Shown: positions 42,667-54,890, counted from the first letter of the stretch. The stretch is DNA of 64,000 bases from Hymenopus coronatus (GCA_030762935.1 CM060887.1:11710501-11774500), one strand, 5' to 3'. The notes: a model not told the origin generated them from the letters alone. Translations and numbers: made by a program.

Positions 42667-43585
42667 GTCGCCCTTTGTGGTATAATGGTTACCATGGTAA
42701 CTTCATATACCCAAGGTCGTAGGTTCAAAACTGGTGGAGGACAATAGATATTTTTTCGGTGTAAAAATCCTTAGCATGGCTTCCTTTGGAAGGAAACGGC
42801 TTGTTGATCCCATGTTGTAGATTTACGGATGTAAAAGAATCTCAAGCCTGATGAAGAGGCCTCTGAGCAAAATTAAGCAGCTTTTATGCCAAGTTTGGAA
42901 TCGGACTGTTGTGGGCTCCTTGCTGGTGAGTAATTCTGTGCGGTTGCAAGTCAGTTCTACCTTATAGAGGAATGGAATGTAGGTAGCAAGTGGTGTACTT
43001 CGCCTATCGGGCTCCACGGGGTGACATCGAGACATGCAACTGAGGGTTGGTTCTCAGCGAGCTCGAGATGCCAAGCAGGATCGTCCTTTAGGTCGAAGTA
43101 GTGACCGTACAGGTGTACGTGCCTAGCAGGTTCCACGGAACAAGGGGTTACCTTGACAATCTCAAATGCAGAACACAGGTCACCTCGGCCAGGAGTACAG
43201 AGGTGAGGTTATGTAAATAAGAACAAGAGATCAAGGTAGAATGAGACAGGCCACCATGTTATGGAGATGTTGCTTCTCACGTAGCTCAGATTTGACTGCC
43301 TTCCCTCTGGTCCGTGCACCTTATATAGTTGTGACTGTCTCGCCTTCTGTTTTCTCTGGTTAGCACGGTGGCACCATCTCTCTTTATTATCCTTAACTAA
43401 TTGTATACAGAGCCTCCAACAGACAATCTTACCAACTATGTTCATACCCTCTTATATACTATGCTTTTCTGGCCTGGTCGGCCTTTGTCCAAAAAGTTAT
43501 GTGTGGTTGTTCACCACAGGGACATTAACAACCACAGCAGTTAAAGAGCATCCATAAATAAACCTCCATTTTTCCTAGCACAACC
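42667..43585 (+). mobile_element. SINE family B copy 2, split by a solo LTR
   Basis: tRNA-like head with box A GTGGTATAATGGTTACC and box B GTCGTAGGTTCAAAAC, body to 42906, resuming at 43519 with gacattaacaaccacagcag. The interruption is exact relative to copies 1 and 3. Confidence 0.85.
42907..43518 (-). mobile_element. solo LTR of an LTR retrotransposon
   Basis: A 612-bp block with TG...CA ends (TGTTGTGGGC at the left, GTTCACCACA at the right), inserted in a SINE. Flanks cggac and gggac suggest a 5-bp target duplication with one change. On the minus strand it has AGTATATAAGAGGG (TATA box) and later AATAAAG (polyA signal) in promoter-to-polyA order. Hence the minus orientation. GC content is higher than the surroundings. 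No internal retrotransposon region remains. Confidence 0.78.
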
Positions 43586-43589
43586 CAAA

Positions 43590-44900
43590 GCTTCAAACTT
43601 ATGCATGATCCCATGTATAGGTTTTCTTGGAGCTGATACAGAGTTTGGAACATTTTCAATAAACTCCCTGCATACACGGCAAGCAGATTCATGTTTAAAA
43701 TAGACATGGGTTCTTCCATAGCTGATACAGCACCTAAGCACTGGAATTGGCTATCTGAAGCCCCAGTAGATGGTGCAGGAAGAGTGAAGGTAACAAGGCC
43801 ATGAAAGGGGTTACCTTATAATTCAATGATCCTTCATAATTTTGTTTTGATTTATTTTAATAACATTGGAAAATGAATATGTGAGAAATTCATTTTCTGA
43901 TATCCTTGCCATGTTTAAAGCATCTAGCAACAGATTATACTGGATGACTTTATCTTCTAGCATAGGAATAAAAGTTTGTACATGTTAACATCACATGAAT
44001 GGTACAGTAGAGAAACAGTAATTCCTTGTTTAAGTGTTGCATTTCATATGATAGTATTTTTATCTTTTATTTTAGAACATGTATGTGTCTTCATCAAATG
44101 TTTTTCATTTACTTTTTCAACATTCTGTTACTAATACTATCAAATCTTTGCCATTGAGATGGCAAAATGCTTTTAAGCAAGAATACTTGGACTGGTACAG
44201 TTGAAGAAAGAGGAAAAAGGAGAGAGAACAGTTACATAACTATAGATTTTTCATTGGTGTTTTAAGAAAATGTTTTAAATGTGGATTCTCTCATCTGATG
44301 AAAAACTTAAGTTGTATAATTTAAGTAGACACACAATCAGTTAAAAGTTAAGCTTAATTCCATTGTTTGTCTGTTGAATTTATAATTCATTCTTGCAGCT
44401 TCTTTATCATTCTCTTAAATTAAGTTTTTGTCTGCAAGGTGGCAGTGGTTATTTTTCTTTATTTTAGTTGTAATATTTTGTCACAGAAATAGAAGCTTAG
44501 CGTAACTAAAATGCTGTGTTCATGATGGTGCATATTTCCTGCTTTGTGTAGCGTAGAATATATTTATATTGTTTTTCTATAAGAACATTCTTTTATATGA
44601 GTTCAAATTTTATAAACTATAAAATTCTATTGCCAGTATTTGTATTAGAAGTATTAATGCTGTATGTACACTGTGTATTCAGAGTATGGTATGCATAAAA
44701 AAAGTTTCATGCATACATAAATCTGCTGTTTTGTGTTTTATATTCATTCCCAAAGCCTAGATTAAATTACCAGCAAACATTAATGAAAGTAGAAGTTTTA
44801 GATAATTGACTAAATGTTCAAACAATTCATTTAGCAAAGTAAAAAAGCCATAGTATGTTGTGGTGTGTGCTTTAATTAATTAATATATTTATTTATTTCT
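43590..44900. other. intergenic, nothing recognised
   Basis: AT-rich, no coding match or repeat seen by eye. Confidence 0.5.
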
Positions 44901-44904
44901 TTTG

Positions 44905-45140
44905 TAGCTTAACATTATTTAACCTGGTTGATCATAATAGATGATGAGAGAAATCAGTAAAATGATGCTCAAATGATCTTGGTGTCTATGAAGCTTAAAG
45001 TTACTGGACATTTGTCTTCTCAGGATAAGGTAAAACAAAAAAAAAAAAACCCTTATTCACCCTAAGCGAGATTCAAACTTACAACCTGTTGAATGTGAGG
45101 CAAACATACTATCCCCACACTACCCAGGCATGTTAAAAAA
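44905..45140 (-). mobile_element. tRNA-derived SINE, family A, copy 2
   Basis: Same order as 7036-7275: cttaacattatttaacctgg at the tail end, ttctcaggataagg in the middle, and a tRNA-like head on the minus strand at the right (box-B-like GTTTGAATCTC). Confidence 0.7.
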
Positions 45141-45329
45141 ATTGTTTGTGTTACTTATAACTGGAGTTTAGCTGTAGCTTGCATCTTAAAAAACAAGATA
45201 TAACTTTAATATTAATACTCTGAGTCAGCTTTAAATACACAAACTTTATGAAATACAACTAGAAACATCATAAACTGGCTGCTAGCAATAGGAGGAACAA
45301 CAGAATACATCACATTAACAAACCTATGT

Positions 45330-45505
45330 AAGGCCCCCCCACACACACACACACACACATGGATCTTTTTGCAAAAATGCTTTTGTAGAATGGGGGGCCC
45401 TCAGGGTACCACAAAACATGCATTTCCAGTAAATCTCTATAGCAAATTTTTTGATGGATTACAATACCTTCTCTACCTACATGGTACATTAGAGAAAGTA
45501 AAATA
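45330..45505 (-). repeat. Rep-A head fragment, minus strand
   Basis: The inverse of the Rep-A start: the palindrome-derived actttctctaatgtacc lies at the right end, and a CA dinucleotide run (45334-45358) takes the place of the usual gtgtgtgtgt stretch. Confidence 0.7.
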
Positions 45506-45745
45506 CAGAACATATAGTTTGGAAAAATATTTACATTTTAACAGGAACAGTATTTTAATTTTGAAACCGCCAGGTGATCTAATGCATAGACACATCCAAC
45601 CACCACCAAGGAATAATGCTAGCAGTCAACCAGCAGCTGATGATGGGAGCAAGTAGCTCCAAAAACATGTTTTCTGTTTCTTAAGTGTACAAAATTGTGT
45701 TACAAATGTCAGTAGTTAATTTAAATGATTAGTGCACCGCACATC
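45506..45745 (+). mobile_element. PLE-A-related 3' end, copy 3
   Basis: tttggaaaaatatttacattttaac onward aligns with 930-1105 of PLE-A copy 1. A frame ending KPPGDLMHRHIQPPPRNNAS is the decayed C-terminal extension. The hairpin motif CTGATGATG, stem GGAGC/GCTCC, AAAAAC lies at 45637-45666, with the hammerhead core CUGAUGA intact. Confidence 0.7.
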
Positions 45746-46304
45746 AGTTTCACACAATCCATCTTTCTAAACTGTATTTAAAGCTACATGTTTCTATATT
45801 TACACAAAATAAACATGTGGTTTTAATGAATTTTATGTATTTAAACCTTACTTAATATAGGGCCAGAAGTTGATTTATAAACTACTGAAAATTAACATAT
45901 ATAATGATCTTAAAATTATGAAAATATGAATGAAAGAAAGAGAAGGAAAAAATATCACTTAATAAAGCTTGTAGACATACCTTATTCAGCATTGCAGCAA
46001 AGAACTATAGACATTCTTAGGGCCTTGAACTTGAATATTTCTGTACATTGAAAACTTATTTCCACTCCAACTAATGTCCTGGGTGGATAAGTGAAACAGG
46101 CGAAGTCTTTTGCAAGCAAATAAAAGCGAGAATTTTTGTTTTGCTGAGTTTAATCAATTATACACATTTTCTGGTAATCAGCATTCTTTTGCATTTCATC
46201 AATTGTCTTGGTAATATATTGGCCAATTAATTTTTCCTGCCCCAAATGCCACACTTTCTATATGCTTGACAACTCTCGACAGTTTCTTCTTCTAGTCATA
46301 TCAA

Positions 46305-46540
46305 TGTTGACTGCCGCTTAGGTTGAGTGGTCTGGTTTCTCATCAAGAGGTCCTTGGTTCAATACCCAGCAGGGGCAGGGAATTTTCCTTTAAAATCACT
46401 CTTTATCCATCACAGAGCCTGGAAGCAGTAATGTGTGTGGATTTAACTGTGTAATATTGGGGTGAGAGGGGGGGGGGGATGTTAAGAAACAGTTCAGCAA
46501 GCAAAACAGCAGCTATTAAAGAAGGCTAAATAAATTAAAT
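46305..46540 (+). mobile_element. tRNA-derived SINE, family C
   Basis: A box-A-like TTAGGTTGAGTGGTCTGG and box B TTGGTTCAATACCC form a tRNA-like head. The body carries a G run at 46467-46477 and ends aaggctaaataaatt, directly against an inverted SINE B. Confidence 0.65.
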
Positions 46541-46544
46541 TAAA

Positions 46545-46830
46545 ATTGAGTTTTATTTATGGATGCTCTTTAACTGCTGCGGTTATTAGCATCACATTCT
46601 ATTTTGGCATGAAAGACTGCTTAATTTTGCTCAGTGGCACCTCTATCAGGCTTGAGATTCTTTTACATACTGTAAATGTTCAACATAGGACCAAGGCTGT
46701 ACTTCCCTTCTGAAGGAAGCCATGCTAAGGATTTTAACACCCAAAAAAAAGGCTGTTGCCCTCTGCTGGGTTTGAACCCATGACCTTGTAAACTAGAAGT
46801 TATATGTAACCCACAGAGGACTAGTATGTT
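46545..46830 (-). mobile_element. SINE family B copy 3
   Basis: The inverse of 15017-15300 and 42667-43585 (ggatgctctttaactgctgc, atcaggcttgagattctttt, ctgggtttgaacccatgacc). The tRNA-like head is at the right. Confidence 0.8.
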
Positions 46831-46834
46831 AAGA

Positions 46835-49600
46835 AAGACTTCCTATTAAATATATAAATAATGAATTTACACTTAATCTGTTGGCTGTTCGCATTCTAGT
46901 CTATTTTTACTGCATAAAATGGGCTGATTGTGATAAAAGTTGATTTTGTTTGCAATGTAACATAACCTGTCTGCTCAGGTGGGAGTAGCATCACTTAAAG
47001 ATATGATGTAATGGGCATATTTGTGGGGTGAGACGAGAAGTCAATACAAAGCACCTTGGGTCTTCTCTTGTCATACAAAGCATAAACGACAAGTCTGGTG
47101 GTCAGCCAAAATAGTTCCGATGCATGTAGAGTATAGCCAGACTAGTGATTTTTATTACTGAAAATGCAGATTCTTAATTTGCCTAATGGACACAAAATCT
47201 GAGGTTATATTTTCATAAATAGATGGAGGTTGTTATTTTGCAATGTTTCCTTTTTAATTTAAAGGTATGGTTAATGAGCAATTACTCCTTGATACTCTTT
47301 CAAATTATAACAAATGATTGTAGAAAGAAATAATGCTAGCAGTCAATCCTAAGTGTCTTAAATGAAGTTGCTTAGTGCAGACTACTATTTTATAGAGTAA
47401 TTGGATTAAAATAATCTAGTTTTGGTAGATAACCTTTTGACCTAGCATAAGTCTCTGTCCCCCCCCCCCCCGACCAGGAGTGAACCAACACCATGTATGA
47501 GACTCATTCTTTCAAATCATAACCCAGATTATTTTATGAAGAATTGTACATGGGCAGCCAGTTTATAAAGCTTCTCTGAGTTACCTGTTGGATCAAGATC
47601 ATGAACTGTTTTTGTGCCAACTTCACAGTGACCTTTGAGGTACAATTATTCATGTACTTCAGCCAGCATTTGCAAAGCTGTCTTTCTTCTTCTTTTTGGT
47701 TTTTTTTTTCTTCTTTTTTTTATAATTATGAGTAGAAGGGAAATCTACAGGTGACAGAGGGGTCCCCAATTGGCAATATTTTCATAAGAAAGAAAGAAAA
47801 ACTCCACCGGAAGAATAAGAAGCTAAAAATGGGTAAGTCTGTGGGAAATTGCAGCAGTACCGCTATTGCACCTGTGCATTCAGGGAGCTGATATAATGAC
47901 CCGTCACGATGGTACTATTAGATCAGGCGAAAAACAGAGGCCAGTACGACAGCATAACCGAGGCACTGCTCTTGCCCTGGGAAATAACGATAGTTAAAGA
48001 ATACTTCTCAACACTATTCCTTGTAAGTCTGCTATCCTGAAAAAAAAATAGATAAAAAGTGTGGTTATATATTAGTCTTGGTTGCTCCTAAGGCAGCCAT
48101 CTTATTCATATGCAAAACATTAAACAAAGCTTTGAAAATTCAGTTTTTAGGTTTTGGTATCAATATATCTTTTGGGGCAAATAACAGTTGCCAAATAAAA
48201 TGTGGATCTTGTTCAGTTTGTCATAAGATCTACCTAGCAAACACCCCTTTCCGTCCATGATCCGAATGGAGCAGCTACTGGTATAGTTGAAGATGTTAAG
48301 AGTGAAACGTCGCATGATATAGTATGTTGCACGCGGAAAATTGGCTAATATTCAGATACTTGTAAATGTCCCTCGTACTATAATACGGATGCTGAACGAT
48401 ATAGTCATACGATCCGTCGATGCTTGGTCACAGATAAGGTGATCGCTTCGTGGATGTAGTGTTCCTACTTCCAGAAGGCAGTTCGCAACTTGCAAAAAGG
48501 AAGTATTCTGTGCGGAAACCTATGATAATATGGAGGCTCGACTCCGCTGCATTCTGGTGCGCTTCCCAGTATACTAGCAGCTGTCCAGATACCCTGTATC
48601 CGGAAACTGTTCCATAGTGAGCACAAAATCTGGAACTTCATGTTTATAGGCAAATCTAATTTCTAGTGCATTCGAAAGTAATAATGCTTTGCTAGAACGT
48701 TCTCGAAACATGCACAGAAATGAATAAAAAAGACTTATTTTCTCGCAGGCGTGATTTGAACAACGATTTCACCATACATTTGCAGCATATTAATCATTAC
48801 GCCTCTGTAGCACGTTAGCAATGAACTTAAAATACATGGCATTTCGTATGGGCTGTAAAATTCAGGGCTGCATAATTTTCAATCCGCAGGATAGGAAGAC
48901 TCGCCCGTTATATCCATATAGTAAATGAAGTCTTGTTTAGATTAACTTTAATGAATCAAATACCCATATTTAAGTGTTTTAAGTTTGTTTTTTTCACTTC
49001 CTTTCAAATAACAGTAAATAATAAGTTAATTAGTTCTGCAGTCATGTAGGAAATAGTCCAATTTAAACGTGAAGAAACGTTTACATAATAAATCTGGACG
49101 CAATGATAAGTGTGAGAGCTGATGTGGATGTTTGCAAAGAATGCGACAATCATGACGTCGATGCATGTAACGGGCGATATTTTCAGCACTTTTTGTAGAC
49201 AAAGATTTTATAATCAAATGATAGAAGTAGGTACATAATGGTTTTTATATTTATCTTATTGAACGATATAAGATGATGTACGTATGTTTTGTGACGTTTT
49301 GTTTTTATTTTATTTTGCAAGTGTTGGGGTCCAACTTTAATTTTTCACCTCTGTAAGAGTAATGAGGGTGATTCTGTAGTTTAAAAAATGGAAGTGCAAA
49401 TGCTTACATATTGGTTTGAATTATGTACACATTTCAATAAAAGCAAATTTAAGTAATGATTATTAATGCCACTGTGATTAATATTTTTAAATTGAACTGA
49501 ATGCACTGTTCTAATCCTGAATAGGATGTGCTATATGAAAACAAAAACGTTTGGTTACGTAGATTGAAGTTTAGTGTATCGATATTCTTCCCTTATACCA
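46835..49600. other. intergenic, unresolved
   Basis: Contains a C run at 47459-47471. 48200-48900 has noticeably more CpG than the surroundings. I see no exon with family similarity. Short frames here (for example one with CxxCxxCH around 48200) have no support. Confidence 0.4.
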
Positions 49601-49663
49601 AACAATTTGCTATGGTTGCGCAGGGCAAAAGAGGGTCAGGCTCAAACCCCGCCCAGACCTATA

Positions 49664-51876
49664 ACACTGGGCAACTTTGATTTCATTGTATGGGACTACT
49701 GAACGTTTCTGGTGTGAAACTTGCCCACATAATCCAGATTTGAACTCGGAAAAATCCTATCTCGTCACATTTCCTCAAAAAGTATAGTTTACGAATTTCC
49801 ATTATGAGCAATTTTCTGAAGAAAAAAAAACTGGTTTTACAATACCTGCAAATTTTTATTTATATTTAAATCTAATTTCGTGTGTTCTTTTCCCTTAGAC
49901 TTGAAAACGTTGTACGACCTTAAAGTTGTGAGTTTCAACGATTAAAACAAAATGTCGCATCGAGGTTGCAAAAGCAGTCCTGACATATTTTGTTACGTGT
50001 AAGGACAGTTTACTCCTTTGAAGCAGCGACGGAACATAACTACATTTTTGAAGAAAGAATATTGTGCTTATTTTGGCGTACACCTTGGTGACCAGGACAA
50101 ATCGTGGGCTCCACATAAAGCATGTAGGACCTGAATCGAACAACTTCGACAAGGGGCCAACGGGAAAAGAAAAGCATTGCCTCTTGGAGTGCCCATGATA
50201 TGGCGCGAACAAAGCAACCACGGTGAAGACTGTTAATCTTGCTCCTGCAATCTGACAGGGTATAATGTAAGAAACAGGCGCAACATAACATATCAAAACA
50301 TTCTGTCTGCTATGGCCCAGATGTTCCTGTCCCAAAAACACCAGCCAATTTTTCCTCATCTACATCTGAATCGGAAACCTGCAGTAGTGAAATATGTAAT
50401 GACTTTGAACCAAACGATGTTTCAAACATCCCCAGCCCTTTGACTCAAGCAAAATTGAATGATTTAGTTCGTGATCTTGGACTCTCAAAAGAATATGTAG
50501 AAATACTGGGTTCCAGGCTTTACGAAGAAAATTTGCTCAGTTCGGAGACTTCATACAGTTGGTATAGAAAATGAGAACTAGAATTTACTCTTATTATTCA
50601 GAAGAAAATAAACTAATATTTTGTAAAAACATCCAGTAAGTGATGCTTAGGATGGGACTTTCTAGTTATGACCCTATTTAATGGAGACTTTTTATTGATG
50701 CGTCAAAACACAGTTTGAAGGGTGTCCTCCTACATAATGGAGATTTATACGCTTCATTTCCAGTTGATTCACATAGATTCTTAGGAAAATCTGGAACTAC
50801 TGTTGACCAAGACAAAATATGAAGAATAAATGTCAAATTGTGTGGAGATTTCAAAGTTATCTCACTCTTGTTGGATCAACAATTAGGTTATACAAAATAT
50901 ACGTGTTTCATTTGCGAGAGACACAGTCGGGCAAAGGCACATAGGATTAGAAAGGAATAGCTCCCAAGACAATGGAAATTTGGTTCAAAAACATTAAACA
51001 GAAAATTCTTATTGAGACATCTGATTCTCTTACCTCCTCTGCATGTTAAGTTAGAGCTCATAAAACAATTTATCAAGGCCTTGGACAAGAAAGGGCATTG
51101 CTTTTTGTACAATAGTGAAAAATTCCCAGGTTTAAGCAATGCAAAAGCAAAAGAAGGTCGGGATATCAAGAAGCTGATTCGTGATGATACTTTTGAAAGT
51201 AAAATGAATTCGAGAGTTACAGGTCTCAGATTACAAAAACGTGGTAAACAAAATGTTGAATGCATTCAGGGAGCTCGGATGTAACACGAGTCTCAAGGTT
51301 CACATGCAAATTCGCACTTGGACTATTTTCCCGAGAATCTTTGGGACTACAATGAAGAACATAGGGATAGATTCCATAAAGAGCTCAAGGAATTAGAAAC
51401 AAGATGTCAAGGTAGGTGGAGCACCACAATGCTTGCCGACTACTGCTGGATGATGAAGAGGAAAACTCATAGAAGTGCTTATAAAAGGAAGCCAACAAGA
51501 AAAAATTTCACGTGAAAAAAAAACAAAACAAAACAAAAAAAAAGCAAGAAAAAAAAACAATATCACACGGAATACTGAAGATAAACTTACATTTTATTAC
51601 AATAAATTAAGTTGACAGTTAAATTGACAATATTGTAATATTTTGTCAGTTCTAGCAGTGACTGCATTATTATTTTACTTAAAACATCACAAAAAAAGTT
51701 TGTTTTAAAACCACCGCATTTGTACATTGAGCGTTACATTAATCTCTGTTTTGCGAAAAATCCTTACGTGAAACAAGGAAACTGTTTGCAGATTCGGTTT
51801 CAGCATATCTGAAATACACAGGGCACATCTCAAAGTTTGTGTAATGTTCCGAAAGTGAAAATTTGTTGCCCAGTGT
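49664..51876 (+). mobile_element. 2.2-kb DNA transposon relic with 12-bp TIRs
   Basis: The ends ACACTGGGCAAC (49664-49675) and its exact inverse (51865-51876) enclose one long broken coding region and short flanks. No clear target duplication. A-rich sequence (51516-51560) follows the stop codon directly but lies inside the TIRs. I know the encoded protein only as a highly repeated, unnamed arthropod family. Confidence 0.6.
49952..51515 (+). pseudogene. broken ORF of an unnamed repeated arthropod protein
   Basis: ATG 49952 reads MSHRGCKSSPDIFCYV, stop, GQFTPLKQRRNITTFLKKEY, then stops again before IEQLRQGANGKRKA and before SCSCNLTGYN. Each stop falls where a Cys would complete a CxxC-like pair, suggesting decayed zinc fingers. 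Later parts are LNDLVRDLGLSKEYVEILGS, LFIDASKHSLKGVLLHNGDL, CGDFKVISLLLDQQLGYTKY, LLPPLHVKLELIKQFIKALD and HLDYFPENLWDYNEEHRDRF, ending MLADYCWMMKRK. Conserved acidic residues (FIDASK, CGDFKV, NEEHRDRF) could be a DDE triad; that is inference. At least five stops or shifts. Confidence 0.7.
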
Positions 51877-52099
51877 AGTTTTTAAGTGAGCTTAAAACTG
51901 ACAGTCCCATTTCAGTAGATTAGTTTTACTGGCGTTTTTTTTTTTTTTTTTTTAAGGCAAGCGATCACCAAGCGTGTGGAATAATAAACCATCCTAAAAA
52001 CATCGTGAAATGTTCCTCTTAAATATAACTTTAGAAAAAAAAAATTCCAAATGCTGGCGACGTAAGCCGTAACTCTCTCGAAAGCTATACGATCACTGT

Positions 52100-52330
52100 C
52101 AGGCACTGTACAAGAAGATCTTGTTGGTAAGGCGTTGGCCTTCACTTCCCAATATCGTGAAATCAGAAGGCTAGATGGTTTTTAAGTGTGCTTAAAAGGG
52201 GCAGCTTTATGTCAGTAGTTTTTCTGGTATGTAAAAGAACTCTTGCAGAACGAAATTCTGGTACACCGGCTGCGCTGATATGATCCTAGAAATTGACAGC
52301 GTCATTAAGAATCAAAATAATGTTATAAAT
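52100..52330 (+). mobile_element. SINE family D fragment
   Basis: The body cttgcagaacgaaattctgg, acaccggctgcgctga aligns with 57895-57940. The head is decayed (gttggtaaggcgttggcc). Confidence 0.55.
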
Positions 52331-53590
52331 GACCAAATAGTTGGGCGATTTTAATTGAGTTAAATAAAAAATAATATAATTAGATTATAAGACAGTATTC
52401 TGAACACATCTGTAATAAAACCTATGGAGATATCATTCGACGGGCCTTAACGGCAAAAGTATCAGAGAGTTTAGAATATACTTGTTGAAATGTACATATA
52501 CTTGGAGGTATTTTTGGAAAATTGAGGGTTTAGAAAGGTTAACTGGCGGGATTTTTATGACATATAATGGTGACCATGTTAGAATCTGATAGTTGAAGGT
52601 TAGAAAACAGCCGACGAACAATTAGTAAAATTTTGAAATTTTCACTTTTAATTTATGAAGAATCTGGATAATTTTACTGAGTGACATTGGGTAAGTGTCA
52701 AGTGTGCCTATAAATTGGTATTTAATGTACATGTTAAGTAAATCGATATTTTGTATGAACCTATATTATTATTGGAAGAGGAAACGGTTTATTTTTGGGT
52801 ATTGATTCCTTGATTTCTGCATCAATGTGTCGAAATTTCCCCCAGGATAATTAGACGTACTAATAATGAACGTAACCTGAAAACTGCCTCAAATGTGAAT
52901 GCATTGAAACTTTATTTTTGGACAATCTTCTGTATCTATCACAATCTAGACGCACATACTCGCGCGGAAGGTAGCATACACACTTGTTTGCCTGCTGACA
53001 CGCTGTTTAAAGTCTTTCGCCAACATTCTAATCCCTACGCCGCAAAGCGCCGCCAAGGGATTTACGTAACTAAACCCCAGTGATACAGCGTTCTCGAGAG
53101 ATTCGGGAATCTCTATATATAAGCCAAGAGGGCTTATGTATATCCCTCTTGACTTTCAATGCCTACTTTAAGTTGGCAATGTACTCTGTAAATGTGCATA
53201 AAGATGTCTTTTTGGCTTTCTACCATCAGATTTCTGTGAATATGAGGAAATGTTATGCTCAGGGTGGATGGGTTAAAGGCTTTCAGTAGTACATATGACT
53301 CATTTACAAAAGTAATATGTTTATATCACATTCCTTGGAAGTTTCTAAACTGCAATAGATAACTTCCCTTAATCTGTACTTTTAATGCTGCATGAATGAA
53401 GGTTCAAATGTGAATAAAGTAGTTTCACTTTCAAACTACGGATTCATATTGTTGTGTTGTTACATTCTTTATGTACATCTTTTCTTTATCTAAAACTAAG
53501 TAGAATCAAACATTTTGATAGGCAACTACTCAGATATACATATCTTGCATTCACATTTCACATACTGCCATGTATTTGATATTATTGTAA
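52331..53590. other. intergenic with CpG-richer segment and TATA
   Basis: 52950-53100 is locally CpG-rich (gcgcggaagg, cgccgcaaagcgccgcc). TCTATATATAAG lies at 53111-53122. It could be a promoter for a downstream gene, but the two open frames here (52895-53083, 53080-53289) have no recognisable similarity. Confidence 0.35.
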
Positions 53591-54890
53591 ATACTAGGCT
53601 TGCAGCTAGTATTGCATTCCACCCAAAAGAATGATACTTAGATTCATCTGAAGTACTGGTTTTGAGGTTCTGAATCCACAAGCCATTTTAAAAATGAGAT
53701 CTGTCTTTGAACCATGTAATTGCAAAATAAATACAAAATTTGGTACATAATTAAGTTCAGCATGTTCCAAGGATGCAACATAAAGATAAAAAAAAAAAAA
53801 ATCTCTCCCCCAGCTGTATGCATGCTTTACATGAAAATGTATTGTTATTTTCTCAAAAATGACTCAAACAAAGTTTATTACAACTTATGTTATGTTTAAG
53901 ATTTTTTTTTTCTTCTGTAGTTTAACATCCTTTAACCGGGTTGGTCATATCAGGATGAAGGAAAACTCGTGAAGAAAAAATATGTTATCCGGGTAACTCA
54001 CCCTAAACAGATTTGAACTCGTGACCTCTTGAATGTGAGGCAGACATGCTACCCCATACTCTTGAGATGGGTTAAGATATTTTCATTTCAATGAAATGTA
54101 TATTTTGAATACTTTTGGGAATAAACTCCTTTTAATTGTGAATTTTCATGACTGGTAAACCATAAGACAAAAGAAAACTTATCACACAAAAAATGTAGAT
54201 CTTTATAAAGTACAAATTTTGTCCAAGATTTTGTGGTACTAACCATTTTTGAAACAATATTTGTTATTGTTTGAATTTTCTAATATTATACTAATAATAA
54301 TTAATGCAGTGTTATAAATGTAATGTACATGAATATTCTAAGAATGCATACTATCCGTATTGGTTTTTGGAAACAGGCATGTAATGATAAATTGTGCAAA
54401 ATTGACACTTCTGAAAAATTCAATATCAGAGTTAATCTTTGTAAATATATTAATAATTATCAAGATCCATGTATTCTGGATGGTTCACTGTAAGAGATAG
54501 ACAAACTTGCTGCACAAAAAATGAAGATCTGGTTAAAACATATAATTTATATCATATATGTTTTCCTTGTAGAGTTCACTATTTTCGCGATATTCCTTGT
54601 CATTGGTTTCAGTTTTAAACTATCTAACTTTCCTCAAATGGGACCATATAAAGCAAACTGAGCCTCAATATTTTCACATAGCGACCAGTGTTTAAAAGAT
54701 TTGTCTATCACTTCAGCATAATGTTTCCCTTATTTCCCTTCTACTTACAATAAAGCAAGACTAATTCTGCTACTGTTTATCTGATTAGCATGAGGCAGGC
54801 TAAAGAATAATCTTTTGTAAGAATAGTTTTAAATGGAACAGATAGGGAAAGTTATGCAAATGGAACACATGAGATTTTTCAGATATTTAT
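53590..54890 (+). repeat. Rep-A copy 6, split by a SINE A
   Basis: tattgcattccacccaaaag at the start, agggaaagttatgcaaatgg at the end. SINE A sits at 53918-54075. Parts of the body are repeated (gtaaaccataag and gttcactgtaagag), so it may be two overlapping copies. Confidence 0.7.
53918..54075 (-). mobile_element. tRNA-derived SINE, family A, copy 3
   Basis: A minus-strand head with box B GAGTTCAAATCTG and box-A-like TAGCATGTCTGCC. It is shorter than the other copies, and the middle is deleted. Confidence 0.72.

Larger units (their letters stand above)
49600..51935 (+). mobile_element. SINE family D copy split by a TIR transposon
   Basis: The left part 49600-49663 has a box-B-like GGCTCAAACCCCG. 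The right part from 51877 (gtttttaagtgagcttaaaa) matches the SINE D body at 52180-52200 (tttttaagtgtgcttaaaa). The 2.2-kb element between them is described separately. Confidence 0.45.

Noticed and set aside
42667..42740. Possible tRNA gene
   Set aside because: Boxes A and B are present, but the body continues as a SINE repeated at 15017 and 46545, and no cloverleaf end is formed.
48078..48260. Frame with CxxCxxCH resembling a metal or haem site
   Set aside because: Short, isolated, no homologous context, no supporting splice sites. Chance occurrence is likely.
48535..48600. GSTPLHSGA-like translation suggesting an ankyrin repeat for a Gasz-type gene
   Set aside because: Only one short block, with stops on both sides and no acceptor/donor pair keeping the frame.
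49895..50359. 154-residue minus-strand frame
   Set aside because: Antisense shadow of the broken ORF at 49952-51515, which has the recognisable sequence on the plus strand.
52895..53289. Two consecutive open frames in the CpG-richer block
   Set aside because: No recognisable domains, no splice or polyA support. Kept only as an unresolved region.
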